From Chloroflexota bacterium (lineage in GTDB: Bacteria > Chloroflexota > Limnocylindria > Limnocylindrales > CSP1-4): 64,000 bases of DNA. Position numbers and translations under genes: made by a program. Positions 1-10,393 of this stretch are shown here, piece after piece. The stretch lies in the NCBI GenBank assembly GCA_030447745.1, contig JAUJOH010000001.1:187440-251439 (forward strand), written 5' to 3'. The notes beneath the pieces are model-generated. The model was not told the DNA's origin and did no database searches. It saw nothing but the letters and a program-made list of their open reading frames with translations. How positions within the stretch are numbered: position 1 is the first letter of the stretch; the number at the start of each line of letters is the position of its first letter.

Positions 1-1961
1 GCCTCGTCGTCGGGGTATCGGCCGAGCGCAAACCCGAACTCGCTGCCCGCCACGGCACGGCGTCGTGCCCAGATCCGCCCGCCCATCGCGCCGATCAGGC
101 GCCGGCATACGAAGAGCCCGATCCCGGCGCCGGCAGCGGACGCGGCCGTGGTGGGGCTCCGGTAGAAGATCCCGAAGAGCCGCTCGACCTCGGACTCGGT
201 GACCCCGGCGCCCTCGTCGAGCACGCGAACGACGATGTCGGCGCCCTTGGGATCGATCTCGACGCGGACGACCGTGTCAGCCGGGCTGTACTTGGCGGCG
301 TTCGTGAGGAGGTTCCGCAGCACCTGCTCGACGTACGTCTCGTCACCGCGAACGAGGAACCCGGATCGCTCCGCGGGCACCTGGAACCGGGTCTCCGGCC
401 AGCGCGTCGCCTCGGATGCCACGACGCGCTGGAGCACGCGCATCAGGTGCACCGGCTCGTCGCCGACGGACAGGCTGCCGCGCTCGAGGCGGCTGAGGAC
501 GAGCAGGTCCTCGACCAGCCGGAAGAGGCGGTCGGCCTCCGCCTCGATGTCCAGCGCCAGCTCCTGGCTGGTGCCCTTCATCGACGTGTCACGCGAGAGC
601 AGCTTGGATCCCGCCAGAATGGTCGTGATCGGCGTCCGCAGCTCGTGCGACATCACGCCCACGAACGCCTCCTGGAGCTGGCGAGCCTCGCGCTCCTGGG
701 CGTAGATCCGGGCCCGCTCGATCGCCTGCATCGCCTGGTGTCCGGCCACCTCCAGCTGCGCCAACTCGTCGTCGGCCGGTGTGCCGTCGACGGTGCGCTG
801 GACGACGAGCACCGCGGTCGCCGGCGAACCAATCGGCCACGCGACCATGGAACGAGTGCCCGTGATCCCGAGGCGGTCGGAGGCGCCCGGGTAGAGGCGA
901 CGCCACTCGTCCGGAGAGGCGACGACGACGGGCCGGCCTTGCCGGAGCGCGTCGGCCGCCGGCATCCTGACCGCCGGCCCGATCCGGCTGTCGTGGCCGG
1001 CGAGTCCCATCGGGTAGCCGCGGGCATGGGCGAGGCGGAGGTCCCCGGCCGGATCGGTCAGGTAGAAGAGGCCGACGGGAGCGCGCAGCGCCTCGAGGAC
1101 GTGCGCGACGACGACCTCGCCGATCCCCTCTGGCGTGACGAGCGCGGCGAGGCGGGTCGTCAGGGCGTGGAGCCGCTGGAGCCGCTCGCCGGACCGCTCC
1201 GCCGACGCGACGGACCAGCCGGTCGCCGACCGGAGTCGGATGCGGTCGAGGGCCACGGCGGCAAGGGCACCGAGCGCCACGAGACCCCGACGATCCTCGT
1301 CCGGGGTGGACGGCTCCCCGTCACCGTCGTCCGCGCCGGCCGCTGGAGGACCCACGCGGAGCAGACCGAGCGGGCCGGACGGTCCGTCGATCGGGATCTC
1401 GTCCTCCGTGGCTGCCGCGACGCCGGAGCCGGGGGCGACGTCGGCCGCCGTGACCGGCCGCTCGAAGCGGACAGGCCGACCGCTCAGCGCCCTCGCATGT
1501 CGGATCAGCGCGTCCTCCACCTGGAGCGGCGTGCCGAGCGCGCTGAAATCGGTGATCGCCGCCGTCATGACGCTCCACCGCCGGTCGAGGTCGACCGTCG
1601 CCCGCGCCGCTTCCGCGGCGGACTGGAGATTGCGAAGCTCGCGGGCGCGTGTGGCGCGGATCGCGACGCCGGTGAGGACGGCGAACAGCGCCGAAATGGT
1701 GCCGACCAGCAGCGACGCGTCCGCGAGGCGCGTCGTCGCGACCGGCTGGCCCTGGACCCCGACGAGCTCCGCGAGCACGTGGCCGGCCGCCGCCGCGAGT
1801 CCGACCACGATACCGCCCGCCCAGGTGGCGAGGAGCACGGCCACGAACGTGACCACGAACCACGGCTCGGGCGACACGGTGACGTCGAGCAGGAGCTTCA
1901 CGCCGACCCCGAGGCCCACGGCGAGCGCGACGACGAGCAGGCGGACGAGCGATGAGGGCAA
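1..1961 (-). CDS. Sensor histidine kinase (N-terminal TM region, GAF-like region, HisKA, HATPase); 3' end runs off the left window edge
   Basis: Minus-strand frame, not in the ORF track because it has no stop in the window: ...REARQLQEAFVGVMSHELRTPITTILAGSKLL (H-box) ... LRNLLTNAAKYSPADTVVRVEIDPKGADIVVRVLDEGAGV (N/G boxes). N-terminus LVRLLVVALAVGLGVGVKLLLD is TM-like. TTG start is assumed. Confidence 0.85.
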   Translation of the reverse strand, partial: MPSSLVRLLVVALAVGLGVGVKLLLDVTVSPEPWFVVTFVAVLLATWAGGIVVGLAAAAGHVLAELVGVQGQPVATTRLADASLLVGTISALFAVLTGVAIRATRARELRNLQSAAEAARATVDLDRRWSVMTAAITDFSALGTPLQVEDALIRHARALSGRPVRFERPVTAADVAPGSGVAAATEDEIPIDGPSGPLGLLRVGPPAAGADDGDGEPSTPDEDRRGLVALGALAAVALDRIRLRSATGWSVASAERSGERLQRLHALTTRLAALVTPEGIGEVVVAHVLEALRAPVGLFYLTDPAGDLRLAHARGYPMGLAGHDSRIGPAVRMPAADALRQGRPVVVASPDEWRRLYPGASDRLGITGTRSMVAWPIGSPATAVLVVQRTVDGTPADDELAQLEVAGHQAMQAIERARIYAQEREARQLQEAFVGVMSHELRTPITTILAGSKLLSRDTSMKGTSQELALDIEAEADRLFRLVEDLLVLSRLERGSLSVGDEPVHLMRVLQRVVASEATRWPETRFQVPAERSGFLVRGDETYVEQVLRNLLTNAAKYSPADTVVRVEIDPKGADIVVRVLDEGAGVTESEVERLFGIFYRSPTTAASAAGAGIGLFVCRRLIGAMGGRIWARRRAVAGSEFGFALGRYPDDE

Positions 1962-2033
1962 CCGTGCGTGACCTCGCTGAGGGCTGTCTAGTGTGCGGAC
2001 CGCGAGCGGAGCGTCAACTGGCCTGTTCGAGCG

Positions 2034-4568
2034 TCACAGCAACGACTCCGGGTCGACGTCGACCGACCACGGCGGATCCACGCCGCCGTCGAGGATTGCG
2101 GCGGGGTCTCGCCCGCGCAGGACGACGTTCCAGCGCCAGCGGTCGGCACGCCGGGCGATGTATGCCGGCGCCGGGCCCACGACCGTGGCGTCCGCGCTGC
2201 GCTCGCGGACCCGCTCACGCAACCGGCCGACCATGGCTCGTGACTCCGCCTCTGCGGCGTCCCGGTCCTCGAGGGCCACCGTGAGCTTGACCAGCCGACC
2301 GAACGGCGGCGACCCGAAGCGGCGGCGCAGCTCCAGCTCGGCGTCGTAGAAGGCACCGGGCCGGCCGTCGGCGACCGCCCGGATCGCCGGATGCTCCGGC
2401 TGGTAGGTCTGCAGGATCGCCCGACCCGGCCGATCGCCACGGCCGGCGCGGCCCACCGCCTGGGCGAGCAGCTGGTAGGTCCGCTCCGCCGCCCGCTCGT
2501 CGGGGAGGTTGAGCGCCACGTCAGCGGAGACGATGCCGACGAGCGTGACGCCCGGGATGTCGAGCCCCTTCGTCACGAGGCCCGTGCCGACCAGGACGTC
2601 GAGGCGGCCGTCCGCGAAGGCATCGATGACGCGGGCGGCCGCTTCACGTCGCTCGGTCACGTCGCGATCGAGGCGTCCGACGCGCAGGTCCCGGAAGCGA
2701 TCGCGGACCTCGCGCTCGACGCGCTCGGTTCCCGCGCCCAGGTACCGGATCCGGGGCGAGGCGCAGACCGGGCAGCGCGACGCGAGCGGGGCCGCGCGAC
2801 CGCAGTGGTGGCAGCGGAGCGTCATGCCGGCCTGGTGGAAGACGAGGGGCCGCGTGCACTCCTGGCAGGCCTGGACGGCGCCGCAGTCCCGGCACAGCAC
2901 GACCGACGCGGTGCCCCGCCGGTTGATGACCAGGATCGCTTGGTCTCCCGCTTCAGTGTCGAGGGCCGCCAGTCCCGCGGCGAGCGCGCCCGACAACAGC
3001 CCGCGGTTGCCGGCCTGGAGCTCCGCGCGCAGATCGACGACCTCCACCTCGGGCTCCGTGCCCGTCGGACGCGACGGGAGCGCCACGCGCCGGAACGCAC
3101 CCTCGCGGACGCGGCCGACGCTGTCGACCGCCGGGGTGGCACTCCCGAGCACCACGGCCGCGCCGGCGAGCTCGGCGAGCCGGACCGCCGTATCGCGGGC
3201 CTGCATGCGCGGGGTGCGATCGCTCTTGTAGCCCGGATCGTGCTCCTCGTCGACGATCACGACGCCCACGTCGGCGAGCGGCGCGAGGGCTGCCAGACGG
3301 GTCCCGGCCACGATGTCGACCCCGCCCGCGCGGATCCGTCGCCACTCGTCCGCGCGCTCCCCCGCCCCGAGCCCGGAGTGGACGAGCGCGACCCGGGCGT
3401 CGAGGTCCGCACGGAGCCGGTCGACGAGCGGGAGAGCGAGGGCGATCTCCGGCACGAGCAGGAGCGCCGGACGGCCGCGCTCCAGAGAGGCGGCGACCGC
3501 CTCCACGTAGATCGCCGTCTTGCCGCCGCCCGTGACGCCGTCGAGCAGAAGCGGGGTCGGGTCGCGACGGTCGAGCGCGGCGCCGATCGTGGCGACCGCC
3601 GCCGCCTGTTCCGCGGTCAGGTCCGTGCCGGCGGGGCGTCCGCCGCGGCGACCCGGGGCGCGCGCCGCGAGCGGCTGGCGCCGCCGCTCCCGAGTCTCGC
3701 TGGACGCGAGGCCGCGCCGCACGAGCCCGGCCACGGCAGCGGTCCCGTGCGGACCGGCCAGGGCCGCAGCGGGGAGTCCGTCTCGGGGAGCCTGGCGCAG
3801 CTCGGCGAGGGCCGCAACCAGGCGCGGCCCGAGCGGCCGGCCGGGTGGACGATCGCCCCGGGCGACGATGTCGGCCGCCTCGAGGCCGTCACCGGTGGGC
3901 ACGATCCAGCGCTCGAACCGGGGACCCGCGCCGGACGCCGTGAGCGTCCAGTCGAGCGTCACGAGCCCGGCGTCGGCCAACCCGCGGAGGCGCCGGACGA
4001 GGGCGGCGCGCCCCTCGGCGGCGGCGAGCCGTCGAACGGGGCGCGAACCGGCGACGAGCTGGTCGAGGAGCTCGGTGTCGGCTGCGCTCAACCCTGCCGC
4101 CACGGCGTCGTCGACGGCGCCCGGCCGGAGCTCGGCGACGAGCTCGAGGCGCTCGAGCATCTCCGGCGGGAGCATGGCGCGGACGACGAGTGCCGGCGGC
4201 GCCAGGTAATGCGCCGCGATCCACGCGGCAAGCTGGACGGCGAGGGGCGGCAGCAGCGGGCCGTCGGCGCGCACCCGATCGACGAGTGCTCGCGGTGCGA
4301 CGCCGGGCGGGGAGGCAGCCGGACCGAGCACCACGCCGAGCGCCTGCCGACGGCCGTACGGAACCAGAACGGCCTCGCCGGGCTCGATCGGCGCGAGTCG
4401 TGACGGGACCGCGTAGGTCCAGGTCCGCGCGCCGCCCGCGCCGACCGCGTCGACGGCGACCTCGACCAGCTGCGGCGCACCTGACGCCTGGGCGAGGTCC
4501 GGGTGCTCGGCGCCATCCGCGTTCGCAGCCGGCGAGGGTCGCAGCTCGAGCGTCGGCTCGTCGATCAC
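2034..4568 (-). CDS. priA: Primosomal protein N' (replication restart helicase PriA)
   Basis: LLLDGVTGGGKTAIYVEAVAASLERGRPALLLVPEIAL (Walker A), VVIVDEEHDPGYKSDRTPRMQARDTAV, zinc-binding cysteines CRDCGAVQACQECTRPLVFHQAGMTLRCHHCGRAAPLASRCPVC. Confidence 0.95.
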   Translation of the reverse strand: MIDEPTLELRPSPAANADGAEHPDLAQASGAPQLVEVAVDAVGAGGARTWTYAVPSRLAPIEPGEAVLVPYGRRQALGVVLGPAASPPGVAPRALVDRVRADGPLLPPLAVQLAAWIAAHYLAPPALVVRAMLPPEMLERLELVAELRPGAVDDAVAAGLSAADTELLDQLVAGSRPVRRLAAAEGRAALVRRLRGLADAGLVTLDWTLTASGAGPRFERWIVPTGDGLEAADIVARGDRPPGRPLGPRLVAALAELRQAPRDGLPAAALAGPHGTAAVAGLVRRGLASSETRERRRQPLAARAPGRRGGRPAGTDLTAEQAAAVATIGAALDRRDPTPLLLDGVTGGGKTAIYVEAVAASLERGRPALLLVPEIALALPLVDRLRADLDARVALVHSGLGAGERADEWRRIRAGGVDIVAGTRLAALAPLADVGVVIVDEEHDPGYKSDRTPRMQARDTAVRLAELAGAAVVLGSATPAVDSVGRVREGAFRRVALPSRPTGTEPEVEVVDLRAELQAGNRGLLSGALAAGLAALDTEAGDQAILVINRRGTASVVLCRDCGAVQACQECTRPLVFHQAGMTLRCHHCGRAAPLASRCPVCASPRIRYLGAGTERVEREVRDRFRDLRVGRLDRDVTERREAAARVIDAFADGRLDVLVGTGLVTKGLDIPGVTLVGIVSADVALNLPDERAAERTYQLLAQAVGRAGRGDRPGRAILQTYQPEHPAIRAVADGRPGAFYDAELELRRRFGSPPFGRLVKLTVALEDRDAAEAESRAMVGRLRERVRERSADATVVGPAPAYIARRADRWRWNVVLRGRDPAAILDGGVDPPWSVDVDPESLL

Positions 4569-4618
4569 GGTTCGATTGTCGCAGCGGGACTTCGGCCCGG
4601 CTGGCAGCGGCCAGGCCG

Positions 4619-5206
4619 CTAGACCCGGACCCGGCGGTCCGGGTGGCGCTCCCGCTCCTCCGCGATGATCTCGTCGATCCGGCGCGCCGTCCGCTCGACC
4701 TGGCCCGTCTCGTTGGTCACGACGTAGTCGTAGTCGTCCTGGCGCGCGAGCTCGATCGCGGCGTTCCGCTGGCGCACCTCCAGCTCGTCCGCGGACTCCG
4801 TGGCGCGGGCACGGAGTCGATGGAACAGGTCCTCGAGCGACGGCGGCACGAGGAAGATGAGGAGCGCGTCTGGCACCGTCTCCTTGACGACCTGGGCGCC
4901 CTGGACATCGATCTTCAGGATCACGTCCCGGCCCGCTGCGAGCGCGTCACGGACCTCGCCGCGCGGCGTTCCGTACCAGTGCCCGTGGACCTCGTTCGCC
5001 TCGAGGAACTCGCCCATCTCGCGCAGTCGGAGAAAGCGACCCCGGTCGATGAAGTGATAGCTCGTGCCGTCCGTCTCGCCGGCCCGCCGACCGCGCGTCG
5101 TGCACGTGACGACGTAGTGGTAGTCGCGCGCGTCGGGCCGGCGCCGCAGCGCCTCGATGATCGTGTCCTTGCCGACGCCGGAGGGCCCGGAGATGATGAC
5201 CAGCAT
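4619..5206 (-). CDS. gmk: Guanylate kinase
   Basis: MLVIISGPSGVGKDTIIEALRRRPDARDYHYVVTCTTRGRRAGETDGTSYHFIDRGRF. The track ORF extends to 5332 from a TTG inside a tandem repeat; ATG at 5206 is the better start. Confidence 0.92.
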   Translation of the reverse strand: MLVIISGPSGVGKDTIIEALRRRPDARDYHYVVTCTTRGRRAGETDGTSYHFIDRGRFLRLREMGEFLEANEVHGHWYGTPRGEVRDALAAGRDVILKIDVQGAQVVKETVPDALLIFLVPPSLEDLFHRLRARATESADELEVRQRNAAIELARQDDYDYVVTNETGQVERTARRIDEIIAEERERHPDRRVRV

Positions 5207-5286
5207 TGCGCCCGGCGCGCCCTGGGCGGGTTCCGGTCCGTCACTCGCCGAAGCGGTGTCGAGTCGCGGCGCCACGGGGTCGTCAG

Positions 5287-5355
5287 CGCGCTTCACCGGC
5301 CGCCCGCAACGCGCCTCGCCGGCCGCCCGCAACGCGCTTCACCGGCCGCCCGCGG
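5287..5355. repeat. Three tandem copies of a 23-bp unit (CGCGCTTCACCGGCCGCCCGCAA) at the gmk/rluD junction
   Basis: Units at 5287-5309, 5310-5332 and 5333-5355, near-identical. Confidence 0.85.
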
Positions 5356-6397
5356 ATCCGCGGGGCGATTCGGCAGGAGGACCCGGCTCGCCGGCAACGG
5401 CGTCCGCGTGCACCACCCGTCGCCCGGCGTGCCCGCGCCCACTGGCCTCGGCGTCCGCGCCGCGCAGCCGGTCGAGAACCGCCTCCAGCTCGTCCGGCAG
5501 CGGCGCCGTCGCGCGGATCAGGTTGCCATCGGACGGCGAGGCGAGGTCGAGCCGCCAGGCATGCAGGAAGAGGCGACGGAGGCCGTCCGGCCCGCGCCGG
5601 GAGGTGCCCGTGCCGTAGACCGGGTCGCCGGCGACGGGGTGGCCGATCGCGTCGAGGTGGACGCGGATCTGGTGAGTCCGCCCAGTCACGAGGTCGAGCT
5701 CGAGCAGCGTCCAGCCGGAGAACCGCTCGCGCACCCGGTACCCGGTGACCGCAGGTCGCCCGTCCGGCACGACCGCCATCCTCGTCCGGTGGCGTGGGTC
5801 TCGGCCGATCGGCGCCTCGATCCGCCCGACCGCCGCCGCGACGCTGCCGAGGACGAGCGCGAGGTACGTCTTCTTGACGCGCCGCGCCTTGAGCTGGGCC
5901 ATCAGCGATGCCTGTGCGGCGTCGTGCTTGGCGACCATGAGCAGCCCGCTGGTGTCCCGGTCGAGGCGGTGCACGATCCCTGGCCGCCGGACACCGGCGA
6001 TCCCGCCGAGGTCATGGGCATGGGCGAGGAGCCCGTGGACGAGGGTGCCCGACGCGTGTCCGGGTGCGGGGTGGACGACCAGACCCGCCGGCTTGTCGAC
6101 GATCAACACGTCCGCGTCCTCGTGGACGACGCTCAGCGCGATCCGGGCGTCCGGCTCGAGGTCGAGTGGCGCCGGCGGCGGGACGTCGAGCGCCAGCCGG
6201 TCGCCCGGTGCGACGACGTCCCGGGCCCGGAGCACCGAGCCCGCTCGGGTCAGCCGCTCCTCGGCGATGAGGCGCTGGACGTAGCTCCGCGACAACCCGG
6301 TCGCATCGGCGACGAAGCGGTCGACCCGCTGCACCGCGGCCCCGTCGGGGACGACCACGTGCCTCGGCCCGACCGCGGGCGGCGACGGGTCAGCCAC
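5339..6397 (-). CDS. rluD: RluA/RluD family 23S rRNA pseudouridine synthase
   Basis: S4-like N-term VDRFVADATGLSRSYVQRLIAEERL; GLVVHPAPGHASGTLVHGLLAH; GIVHRLDRDTSGLLMVAK; GRTHQIRVHLDAIGHPVAGDPVYG. GTG start overlaps the lspA stop. Confidence 0.92.
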   Translation of the reverse strand: MADPSPPAVGPRHVVVPDGAAVQRVDRFVADATGLSRSYVQRLIAEERLTRAGSVLRARDVVAPGDRLALDVPPPAPLDLEPDARIALSVVHEDADVLIVDKPAGLVVHPAPGHASGTLVHGLLAHAHDLGGIAGVRRPGIVHRLDRDTSGLLMVAKHDAAQASLMAQLKARRVKKTYLALVLGSVAAAVGRIEAPIGRDPRHRTRMAVVPDGRPAVTGYRVRERFSGWTLLELDLVTGRTHQIRVHLDAIGHPVAGDPVYGTGTSRRGPDGLRRLFLHAWRLDLASPSDGNLIRATAPLPDELEAVLDRLRGADAEASGRGHAGRRVVHADAVAGEPGPPAESPRGSAGGR

Positions 6398-7013
6398 GCG
6401 GGTCCGGTTCGCGGCGCGGCCGGCGCGGCGGAGCGTCCTCCGAGGCGGCCGCTCCGGCGAGCGACGGTCGGAGCGCGAGGAGCACGAGGAGCAGCAGCGC
6501 CGCGCTGATCGCGGCGTCCGCGACGTTGAAGGTGTACCAGCGCAGGTCGCCGATCCCCGCGTCGACGAAGTCAACCACGTAGCCGAGCCGGACTCGGTCG
6601 ATCAGGTTGCCGATCGCGCCGCCCAGGAGCAGGCCGAGCGCGGTCGACAGGACGACGCTGCGAGGGGACCGGGCGTGAAACCAGGCGATCGCGCCGATCA
6701 CCACGATCGACACCGCGGCGAACAGCGCGGCGTTGTCGCGGAACAGGCCGAACAGGGCGCCGGTGTTGCGCGACAGGACGAGCCGGACGAGGTCGCCGAT
6801 CACCGCCAGCGGCCGGGTCGGGTCGACGTTGTCGAGGATCCACGCCTTGGACAGCTGGTCCAGGACGAGCACGGAGCCGGCGAGGCCGAGGAATAGCTCC
6901 CACTGCGGCCGGTGCGCTGGCCCGCGCGTCGCGGCCACGTGGGAGGCGGTCGTGGCCGGTGTTGCCGTGTCCTGCAGCTCGTCGCCTCCCCCGTCGTCCG
7001 GGCTGTCGGGCAT
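6390..7013 (-). CDS. lspA: Lipoprotein signal peptidase (signal peptidase II)
   Basis: LVLDQLSKAWILDNV, RNTGALFGLFRDNA, GGAIGNLIDRVRLGYVVDFVDAGIGDLRWYTFNVADAAIS (catalytic Asp motifs). Confidence 0.94.
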   Translation of the reverse strand: MPDSPDDGGGDELQDTATPATTASHVAATRGPAHRPQWELFLGLAGSVLVLDQLSKAWILDNVDPTRPLAVIGDLVRLVLSRNTGALFGLFRDNAALFAAVSIVVIGAIAWFHARSPRSVVLSTALGLLLGGAIGNLIDRVRLGYVVDFVDAGIGDLRWYTFNVADAAISAALLLLVLLALRPSLAGAAASEDAPPRRPRREPDPRG

Positions 7014-7018
7014 CCAGC

Positions 7019-10000
7019 CTACCCGTTCCGCGCTCGTCGGAGGACGGCGACCCGGACCCTGCCCGTCGACAGCTGGAGGTCCGCGGTCGCTGCTCCGGTG
7101 TGGCCGGCAGCGCCGTCGCCTGCCTCGTCCCACGGCGCGACCGCGTCCGCCTGCACGTCCCCGAGCACGGCCGGCAGCCATGGGCGGAGCGCCGCGGTCG
7201 TCGTCTGGTCGGCCGCGATCGCCAGATCGATCCGCTCGTCGAGCGCGAGCCCGGCGTCCTTGCGGAGATCCTGGACGGCGCGCGTCAGCTCGCGTGCGTC
7301 CCCCTCCGCCCGCAGGTCAGGGGTCAGCTCGGTGTCGATCACGACCACGAGCCCCTCGTCGTGGGCGACGGCCGTGCCCGGTCGAGGCGAGGCGAGCACC
7401 TCGACCTCGTCCGCCGTGAGTCGCTGCCCGGCCAGCGTGACGGCGCCGTCCGCGTGCCACTCGACACGGCCCTCGCGGGCGGCGGCCATGACCGCCGGGA
7501 TGGCAGGGCCCAGCCGCTTGCCGATCTTCGGCAGCAGCGGCTTCACCCGTCGCTCGACGAGCTCCGACTCGTCGCCGATCAGCACGACCTCCCGGACGTT
7601 GACCTCGTCGCGGACGAGCTCGAGCAGCGCCTCGCGCTCGGTCAGCTCACCGCCCGGGAGCGCGAGCCAGAGGCGGGCGAGCGGCTGGCGGGTGCGCACG
7701 CCGGCCGTGCTGCGAAGCGCGCGTGCCAGCTCGACCGCCTTGCGCGCGGTGGCCATTGCCCGTTCGAGCGGCTCGTCGCGCAGGGTCGAAAGCTCCGGAG
7801 CCGGCCAGCCGGTCAGGTGAACGGAGTCGCGCGCTGTCGGGTCCACCGTCGTCACGAGGTTGCCGTACATCCGCTCGGCCAGGAACGGCAGGATCGGCGC
7901 CACGATCCGGGCCACGGCCACGAGCGTCTCGTGCAGCGTCGCGAACGCGGCGGAGCGGTCGGCGCCGCCGGCTCCACGCGAGAACCGGCGCCGCGACAGC
8001 CGCAGGTACCACGTCGAGAGGTCCTCGATCCAGGCATCGATCGCGCGCGTGGCCGTCAGGGCGTCGAAGTCCTCGAGTCGATCGCCCACCACGGCGGCGA
8101 GGTCGGCGGCGCGCGACAGGATCCAGCGGTCCATCGGCGAGCGCTCCGCCGGCGGTGGAGCCTGCTCCCCAGGGGTCCAGCCCGAGAGGCGCGCGTAGGT
8201 CACGAAGAAGGCATAGACGTTCCAGAGGACGAGGAGCCGCCGACGCGCCTCGTCCGCGGCGTGCCACCCGAACAGGATGTTGTCCTCCGGCCGGGCCGAT
8301 GCGTAGAGCCAGCGCATGACGTCGACGCCCATCCGCTCGGCGCCGTCGTCGAACTCGATCGAGTTCCCCGAGCTTTTGTGCATCGGGCGGCCGTCCTCGG
8401 CGAACAGCGTGGCGTAGCCGAGGATCGTCCGGAACGGCGCCTCGCGGCGGAGCACCGTCGACATGGCGAGCATCGCGTAGAACCAGTTTCGGAACTGGCC
8501 CGGGAAGCTCTCGGTGATGAAGTCGGCCGGGAACCAGCGCGCCCAGTACTCGGGGTCCTCGCGGTAGTGGAGCGTCGAGAACGGCACGATCCCCGCGTCC
8601 AGCCACGGGTTCCCCACGTCGGGGATCCGGCTGACGGGGTGGCCGCAGGTCCGGCACGCGATGCGCACCTCGTCGATGAAGGGCCGGTGCGGGGTGTGGC
8701 CCTCGAAGCGGTCCCAGCCCTCGGTCGCGCGCTCCTTGAGCTCCTCGCGTCCGCCGACGACGTCGAACGTCCCGCATGCCGCGCAGTCGTAGATCGGCAG
8801 CGCCAGCCCCCAGTAGCGCTTCTTGCTGATCATCCAGTCGTGCATGTTCAGGAGCCAGTCGAGCTCGCGCTCGTGGCCGAAGCCCGGGATCCACCGGATC
8901 TTCTCGACCACTTCCATGATCTGGTAGCGGAGGCTCGACTCGACCTGGTCGCGGGTCAGCGACTCGCGCGGCTGGTCGTACACCGGGCCCATCGCGATGT
9001 ACCACTCGTCGACGAGGCGGAACACCAGGGGCGTCTCGCACCGCCAGCAGTGCGGGTACCGGTGCCGGTACGTCTCCAGCCGGTAGAACCGGCCTTCGCG
9101 CCTCAGGTGCTCGACGATCGGATCGGCCAGGTCGCGGACGTCCCGGCCGGACAGCGACCCGAAGCCCTCGACGACGATGCCGCTCTCGTCGAGCGGCGCC
9201 ACGACCGGCAAGCCCAGCCGCTTGCCGAGCTGGAAGTCCTCGGCGCCACAGCCCGGGGCGATGTGGACGATCCCCGTCCCCTCCTCCTCCCCGACCTCCT
9301 CCCAGCCGACGACGCGGTGCTCGTACGGCCGGTCCGGCGAGTCCCGTGTCCCGTTCGCGAATGCGTCGCGCACCGCGGGCAGGTCGTCGTACGGACCCTC
9401 GTACCGCCAGCCGACGAGGTCGCGCCCGGGCCGCTCCTCGAGCACCTCGAAGGGTCCCGCCAACGCCTGCCTCAGCGTCCCCTTGCCGACCCAGAACCGG
9501 TCCTCGGCCTGTTTCACCAGGACGTATGCAAGATCCTCGCGGACGGCCGCTGCGACGTTCGAGGTGAGCGTCCAGGGCGTGGTCGTCCAGACGAGGAGCG
9601 CCTCGCCGGGTCGGTCTGTGAGGGGGAGGCGGACCGTCAGGCCCGGGTCGTCCCGATCCTGGTATCCCTCGTTCATCTCCATCTGCGAGAGCCCGGTGCC
9701 GCAGCGGGCGCACCACGGCATCGTGTCGTGACCCTTGTAGATCCAGCCGCGCCGGTGGCATTCGGCGAGGAAGCCCCAGATCAGGTCGTTGTTCTCGTTG
9801 CTGAACGTGAAGTAGCTGCCCCCGGTCTCCGGCATCCCGAGCCGGCCCACGAGCATCTCGACGGTGTCCGTGACCGGCCCGTCCGGACCGTCGATCGTGA
9901 CCGTCCGTCCGGGATCCGCGGCCAGCAGATCCCGCAACCGGCGCAGCTCGTCCGGGTCGTTCCAGTCCATCCACATGCCCAGCCGGATCGACTGCTCCGT

Positions 10001-10393
10001 CATCCGCGCCGCGAACGTCAGCACCCGCTGCTTGCACAGCGACACGAACTCGGCGATGCCGTACTCCTCGATGTCGCGCTTGCTCGTGAAGCCGAGGTCG
10101 CGCTCGACGTTGACCTCCACCCAGAGCCCCTGGCAGTCGAAGCCGTTCTGGTAGCGCTGGTCCTCGCCGCGCATCGCGTGGAAGCGCTGGAACAGGTCCT
10201 TGTACGTCCGTCCCCAGGCGTGGTGGACGCCCATCGGGTCGTTGGCGGTGATCGGCCCGTCGAGGAAGCTCCACCGCGGCCCGCCCGCGTTCTGCGCGCG
10301 GAGCCGCTCGAAGGTCCGCGCCTCGGCCCAGCGGGCGAGGATCTCGTGCTCCTGCGCGGCGAGATCTGGCTTCGGGTCGACGTGCTCGAACAT
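7019..10393 (-). CDS. ileS: Isoleucyl-tRNA synthetase
   Basis: DGPITANDPMGVHHAWGRTYKDLFQRFHAMRG (HIGH-like), MHKSSGNSIEFDDGAERMGVDVMRWLYA (KMSKS-like), editing domain TTPWTLTSNVAAAV. ATG at 10393 (MFEHVDPKPDLAAQEHEILARW). Confidence 0.94.
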   Translation of the reverse strand: MFEHVDPKPDLAAQEHEILARWAEARTFERLRAQNAGGPRWSFLDGPITANDPMGVHHAWGRTYKDLFQRFHAMRGEDQRYQNGFDCQGLWVEVNVERDLGFTSKRDIEEYGIAEFVSLCKQRVLTFAARMTEQSIRLGMWMDWNDPDELRRLRDLLAADPGRTVTIDGPDGPVTDTVEMLVGRLGMPETGGSYFTFSNENNDLIWGFLAECHRRGWIYKGHDTMPWCARCGTGLSQMEMNEGYQDRDDPGLTVRLPLTDRPGEALLVWTTTPWTLTSNVAAAVREDLAYVLVKQAEDRFWVGKGTLRQALAGPFEVLEERPGRDLVGWRYEGPYDDLPAVRDAFANGTRDSPDRPYEHRVVGWEEVGEEEGTGIVHIAPGCGAEDFQLGKRLGLPVVAPLDESGIVVEGFGSLSGRDVRDLADPIVEHLRREGRFYRLETYRHRYPHCWRCETPLVFRLVDEWYIAMGPVYDQPRESLTRDQVESSLRYQIMEVVEKIRWIPGFGHERELDWLLNMHDWMISKKRYWGLALPIYDCAACGTFDVVGGREELKERATEGWDRFEGHTPHRPFIDEVRIACRTCGHPVSRIPDVGNPWLDAGIVPFSTLHYREDPEYWARWFPADFITESFPGQFRNWFYAMLAMSTVLRREAPFRTILGYATLFAEDGRPMHKSSGNSIEFDDGAERMGVDVMRWLYASARPEDNILFGWHAADEARRRLLVLWNVYAFFVTYARLSGWTPGEQAPPPAERSPMDRWILSRAADLAAVVGDRLEDFDALTATRAIDAWIEDLSTWYLRLSRRRFSRGAGGADRSAAFATLHETLVAVARIVAPILPFLAERMYGNLVTTVDPTARDSVHLTGWPAPELSTLRDEPLERAMATARKAVELARALRSTAGVRTRQPLARLWLALPGGELTEREALLELVRDEVNVREVVLIGDESELVERRVKPLLPKIGKRLGPAIPAVMAAAREGRVEWHADGAVTLAGQRLTADEVEVLASPRPGTAVAHDEGLVVVIDTELTPDLRAEGDARELTRAVQDLRKDAGLALDERIDLAIAADQTTTAALRPWLPAVLGDVQADAVAPWDEAGDGAAGHTGAATADLQLSTGRVRVAVLRRARNG

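Noticed and set aside
447-1955. Long + strand ORF (502 aa), and similar long ORFs 2391..4403, 4190..6508, 6959..10408, 14236..16776 and 58302..60860 (+)
   Set aside because: Antisense shadow ORFs typical of very GC-rich DNA. Arg/Pro/Ala/Asp-rich with no recognisable motifs, and each lies opposite well-supported genes (histidine kinase, priA, gmk/rluD, ileS, ilvE/CaCA, gpmI/tpiA).
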